Assembly (NCBI RefSeq): GCF_028595265.1
Contig: NZ_JAQQXP010000001.1
Span: forward strand, 372,001-436,000
Length of the DNA stretch: 64,000 bases
Direction of reading: 5' to 3'
Source: Alteromonas gilva
GTDB lineage: Bacteria; Pseudomonadota; Gammaproteobacteria; Enterobacterales; Alteromonadaceae
Shown here: positions 60,541 to 64,000 of the stretch, in pieces
How positions within the stretch are numbered: position 1 is the stretch's first letter
Layout: every line of letters starts with the position of its first letter
The notes under the pieces: generated by a model
What the model was told of the DNA's origin: nothing
What the model saw: only the letters and a program-made list of their open reading frames with translations
Database searches by the model: none
Translations under genes and position numbers: made by a program

Positions 60541-63500
60541 TTAGTAAATAACGCCGACCGCATCCATGTTGTAGTCGGTATAAGTATTATACTCCCCTTT
60601 TAACCACAAAATCGCGTCCTGCTTATCGCTGGTGGCAAAGATAGGGCGGATATTATCGCCCGCTGAGTCGTCGCTAAGGCGTTGCCAGCTTATGGTGCTT
60701 ACATTGTCTTTTAAACCGATAGACGCGTGGTAGACGTGGTAGCCGTCAGTACTGTTTTCGCCGCTTTCAGGGTTCGCGTTAGTGGCAATCACCGCGTGGC
60801 TGGGATCTTCCGGGTTCAGGCTGATAAGACCGGTATAGCTGGCTTCCCGTTCGTACAATCGGGTGCCGGCGAAAGCCACTTCACGGTCGTGCCATTGTTT
60901 ACCATCCCAGGAAGCAATGCGATAACGTTGATCGTTATTGCTCAGGTACAGGGTGTAGGCAATGTGCGGGTAGCCGTTGCTGTCCAATACGATATCGCTG
61001 GTCCAGGCGCTGTTTTCGGCGCTCAGTTCATGACCTCTGAAGTTGCCACCGCCGCCCGTGAAAATCTTTTCGGCCTCTGATGGCATCAGTGCACCGTCTT
61101 TTTCGAGATTTTTAATATAGGTTCCATCGACCTTGTAAAAGTTACCATGGCGGAACTCGGCATAGTACAGGCTGTTACCAAAATCCCGCGGATGGGCATC
61201 GGTAAATGATATGGCGATGGTGTCCTGGTCATTGCTGGCATAGCGTGCATAAGGGCGCTGTGTGCCGTTTAATTCATCCTGAATAAAGTGTTTGGTGGTA
61301 TTCCAGCTGCTGCCGTGATCATCAGAGGTCACATACGACGGATTCCACTGAATGCCGCGGTACAGATTGTACAATTTACCCTCGTCTGCCAGATTAAACA
61401 GGTTCATATAGGTGACCGATTCGGGTTGTTCAATAACCTGTTCATCGCCCCACTGCAGATAGTTTTTGTCATCAGAGATACGGTAATAGTGCACATTCTC
61501 GGTACTGTGGCGGGCATAAACAGTGAGCACACTGCCATCAGGGCGGGCATAAAAGACCGGCGAATTATGATCGTCATGGTCAAAGTCTTCGTGTAACACA
61601 ACCCGACCGGCAACCTGTTGGCTGTTTAAATCATAGATTCCGGCGACGGCATTACCGCCACCGTTACCTTCTACACCACCGATAAACAGGGTGTCGTTGT
61701 GGATCATCGCTCGTGGATCCTGAAACCAGCACCAACCGCTGTTTTCCATCAAGGTCAATACGTCGGCTGCGGCGATTTGAGCATTGCGTTCGTTTTCCAG
61801 CAGCTTATACAGTTCGGTTCCGGCTGCCAGCAGGGCGCCCACGCCATACACTTCGGTGTAGTCGGGGAAAGAATCACCGGGAGCAGCCCCAACCGGTTGC
61901 ACATTGCCGAGCATGCCATGGTGGTTTACCGCTAACTGCAGGGCGCGCCAGGCCTTCATGATCACCGGGCGGTATTCGTCGCTGTCGAGCAGGCCGTAAT
62001 TAATGCCCCACGCCAAACCAAAGGTAAAAAACGCCGTACCGCTGGTTTCTACTTCCGGGTAGCCTTCTACGCCACCCAGTAAGCCCATCGACCAGGTGCC
62101 ATCGTCGCGCTGAATGTCTTTGATACGACTGGCCATGGTGGTAAATAAATCCACATAGAATTGACGACCTTGCCAGTCCTGGGGTAAATCAGGGATCATC
62201 AGCGCCAGGCCACCAAATACCCAGCCATTGCCGCGCGCCCAAAAAATGTCCTCGCCGTTTTGTTCACGCTGATCAAAGTAACTGGAGTCGCGCCAGAAGA
62301 GCTTATCCTGGTCACTCCAGAGCAAATCAAAGGTGGCGCGATATTCCTGATCCATAAACTCAAGATACTTATCTTCGCCGGTAATTTGCGCCAGACGTGC
62401 CCACACGGGCGGTGCCATAAACAGGGCATCACACCAGCCCCAGCGATCGTGAGCATGGGTATCTTCGGCCAGCCACTCAAGGGTACCTGTTTTAGGGTTG
62501 TCTAAAATCCAGTCAAAGCGCTCCTTGGTGGGGCTCATCATGGCCGGTTCTTCAAACTCCTTGTAAAAGTTTAAGTAAAACTGACCGACGGTGTGATCAT
62601 CCGCGTGATAGGGGCGCTGATGCAGGCGCCACTTATTGCGCTCACCAATCTTGCGCAGCCACTCGGTGTACCTGGCGTCACCGGCAATAGTGCGCCATCT
62701 GTCCATGCCTGCATACAGAGCACCGTGGTGCCATTCCAAATCATGATAGCGCTCGCGGTTGGCCCAATCCGGTGGGTTACGTGGAATCGCCCGGTACTCG
62801 CCCTGCTGCTCATGATGTTCAATTTGCCAGTCGGCGACTTGCTGAGTGAAGCGTTTCACCGACTGCATGGTCATTGGTGCATCCTGGCCGGGTAAGTAGT
62901 TGTGCAGGTATTGCTTCCAGTTAAAGTAAGTGGTGATGTCGCCGGCTTTTTGCCAGGCAAAGCCGGCGTAGTAGGTGAGTTTCCCGGCGTTGTCGGTTGA
63001 CGTTACTAACACCGCATTGGAGCGGTCTTTGGTGGGCGACACCTGCTCATAAAATGTTGCGTCTGAGTTGGGCGGTAGCACCACCCCTGTGCCGACGTGG
63101 CTGTCGTCGATTTGTTCCCAGGTGCTCACGATAGTTCGGCGCTCGTTAACATCGGCCAATGCCTTGCCATCGTGAGTGGTAACGCCAACGGCAATATCTA
63201 ACTGAACCGGCTGGCCGGCCTGGGTAAACTGACTTTCTGCTTTGTATAACTGACTACCCCGGGTCAGGGTAACCCGTTTGGTTTCACGAATATCCTGCTC
63301 TGGCCAATAGTACTGAAGCTCAAACACCACCTGCTGCGGGGTTTTCTCGAGCACCGTAAAATCCTGATAGACATTGGCCTGAAGCAGTTTATCGTCACTC
63401 CCGGGTTGCCACAGGGCAAGGCCGCCGCAGCCAAGAGACGATCCTACGTGGTAAGGGTCGTAGCCTTCGCCATGGTCAACGTGATATGACTTTCCTGCCT

Positions 63501-63759
63501 CGTGTTCGGCATACCATTTGTTAACTACGGGGGTGGCAACGCGTTTTAGCCAGCAATCGGTGCCGTTAGATTCGGCAGAATCGGCCAGGGCAGGCCCATA
63601 CATGCGAAAAGCAACCTTGTCGTTTTCAAAGGCAAAGTCATCCTTGCGTTCAGGTACCTGACGCGCTTCATAGCGCATATCCTCGTCGCTCTGTTGCACA
63701 GAACATCCCTGCAAAACTAACATACCGAGCAACGTAATAAGGTGAGTAGGTTTAAACAT
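60541..63759 (-). CDS. Three-part lipoprotein: DUF4861, GH105-like unsaturated uronyl hydrolase and C-terminal BNR/ulvan-lyase-like beta-propeller
   Basis: A 1072-residue lipoprotein (lipobox LQGC, Cys19; ATG 63759 with GGAG upstream). Residues about 30-330 resemble DUF4861. Residues about 345-660 are GH105-like: RWGWCDALFMAPPVWARL with catalytic Asp444, and IFWARGNGWVFGG. From about 672 onward the chain (NSGWCWFQDPRAM, DHDDHNSPVFYARPDG) looks like the BNR-type seven-bladed propeller that also forms PL24/PL25 ulvan lyases. If both catalytic modules work, one protein would cleave the polymer and then remove unsaturated glucuronyl ends. The propeller's assignment is recalled from family shape and is less certain than GH105. 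AT-rich promoter region continues to the window's right edge. Confidence 0.82.
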   Translation of the reverse strand: MFKPTHLITLLGMLVLQGCSVQQSDEDMRYEARQVPERKDDFAFENDKVAFRMYGPALADSAESNGTDCWLKRVATPVVNKWYAEHEAGKSYHVDHGEGYDPYHVGSSLGCGGLALWQPGSDDKLLQANVYQDFTVLEKTPQQVVFELQYYWPEQDIRETKRVTLTRGSQLYKAESQFTQAGQPVQLDIAVGVTTHDGKALADVNERRTIVSTWEQIDDSHVGTGVVLPPNSDATFYEQVSPTKDRSNAVLVTSTDNAGKLTYYAGFAWQKAGDITTYFNWKQYLHNYLPGQDAPMTMQSVKRFTQQVADWQIEHHEQQGEYRAIPRNPPDWANRERYHDLEWHHGALYAGMDRWRTIAGDARYTEWLRKIGERNKWRLHQRPYHADDHTVGQFYLNFYKEFEEPAMMSPTKERFDWILDNPKTGTLEWLAEDTHAHDRWGWCDALFMAPPVWARLAQITGEDKYLEFMDQEYRATFDLLWSDQDKLFWRDSSYFDQREQNGEDIFWARGNGWVFGGLALMIPDLPQDWQGRQFYVDLFTTMASRIKDIQRDDGTWSMGLLGGVEGYPEVETSGTAFFTFGLAWGINYGLLDSDEYRPVIMKAWRALQLAVNHHGMLGNVQPVGAAPGDSFPDYTEVYGVGALLAAGTELYKLLENERNAQIAAADVLTLMENSGWCWFQDPRAMIHNDTLFIGGVEGNGGGNAVAGIYDLNSQQVAGRVVLHEDFDHDDHNSPVFYARPDGSVLTVYARHSTENVHYYRISDDKNYLQWGDEQVIEQPESVTYMNLFNLADEGKLYNLYRGIQWNPSYVTSDDHGSSWNTTKHFIQDELNGTQRPYARYASNDQDTIAISFTDAHPRDFGNSLYYAEFRHGNFYKVDGTYIKNLEKDGALMPSEAEKIFTGGGGNFRGHELSAENSAWTSDIVLDSNGYPHIAYTLYLSNNDQRYRIASWDGKQWHDREVAFAGTRLYEREASYTGLISLNPEDPSHAVIATNANPESGENSTDGYHVYHASIGLKDNVSTISWQRLSDDSAGDNIRPIFATSDKQDAILWLKGEYNTYTDYNMDAVGVIY

Positions 63760-64000
63760 CGAAACTCCATTAGCGACCACAACCACTCTGGTCGGGTAAG
63801 TCAACCAGGACAGGACATACACAATATCGATTGTGTTGCGCATTTGTTTTAATAATGTAACCGTCTAAAGTAGTAATATAATACTTAGGTGTAAAGCCCA
63901 TATATGAAATGTTGAGCCGAAAACCGGGCGTAAATCACGCTTAACGCATTGAAAATAGTTTACTTTGCAGGTTGGCGTAAGGGCAGAGCATGCAGCGAAG

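Noticed and set aside
1..64000. CRISPR arrays, tRNA, rRNA and prophage genes.
   Set aside because: No regularly spaced identical repeats, no cloverleaf sequences with CCA-type ends, no rRNA motifs and no phage structural genes were seen; short or divergent tRNAs could be missed by eye.

Overview
The window reads as chromosomal DNA of a marine, heterotrophic gammaproteobacterium close to Alteromonadaceae. Supporting signs are the gammaproteobacterial-type biosynthetic arginine decarboxylase, the glmU and glmS arrangement, Lig E, two TonB-dependent receptors, a tricorn-like S41 peptidase and polysaccharide-degrading enzymes. This placement is inferred from gene content and not from a marker gene. 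Almost every base is coding. I see no rRNA, tRNA, CRISPR array or complete insertion sequence.

Layout. 1-4.6 kb: an Lrp/AsnC regulator (cut by the left edge) divergent from an NCS1 permease, a HyuA-like and a DUF917 gene, probably uptake and breakdown of a hydantoin-like nitrogen compound. 4.6-17.9 kb: housekeeping and repair genes: speA, a penicillin-binding-like hydrolase, an Ada-AlkA / ogt / EamA operon, a GGDEF protein with a degenerate active site, glmU with two followers, and glmS.

17.9-24.2 kb is the striking part. Directly behind glmS, at the classical Tn7 attachment position, lies an AT-rich island. It opens with TGT plus three about 20-bp direct repeats that look like a Tn7-family transposon end. 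It carries a tightly overlapping three-gene operon on the minus strand: a cytosine-5 DNA methyltransferase; a 989-residue protein joining an N-terminal MORC/Hsp90-like GHKL ATPase, a coiled coil and a C-terminal histidine-kinase-like module; and a 611-residue protein with an N-terminal receiver-like domain and an unknown C-terminus. The arrangement suggests a two-component-style, methylation-linked defence or restriction system. No tns genes and no obvious nuclease were found.

24.3-34 kb: an orphan solute-binding protein, a secreted GH2 glycosidase, a DJ-1/Hsp31-like protein, a small double-glycine-leader peptide with a small membrane protein (possible bacteriocin and immunity pair), lipoproteins, a second beta-lactamase-fold hydrolase, a VanX-like dipeptidase, and a DDAH-like amidinohydrolase with an APC permease. 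34.2-38.2 kb: cytochrome c, 3-keto-glycoside hydrolase (DUF1080), GMC oxidoreductase and gluconate-dehydrogenase-subunit-3-like protein, forming a periplasmic sugar 3-oxidation module. 38.2-47.9 kb: Lig E, a TPR protein, a class II amidotransferase, an ABC transporter with an M1-peptidase/permease fusion, and a CsgG/DUF4810/DUF799 lipoprotein trio. 48-64 kb: two TonB receptors, a tricorn-like protease, a second GH2 gene broken by a 265-bp MITE-like insertion, an ExoD-like protein, and a large lipoprotein combining DUF4861, GH105 and beta-propeller regions, pointing to degradation of a uronic-acid-containing (possibly ulvan-like) algal polysaccharide.
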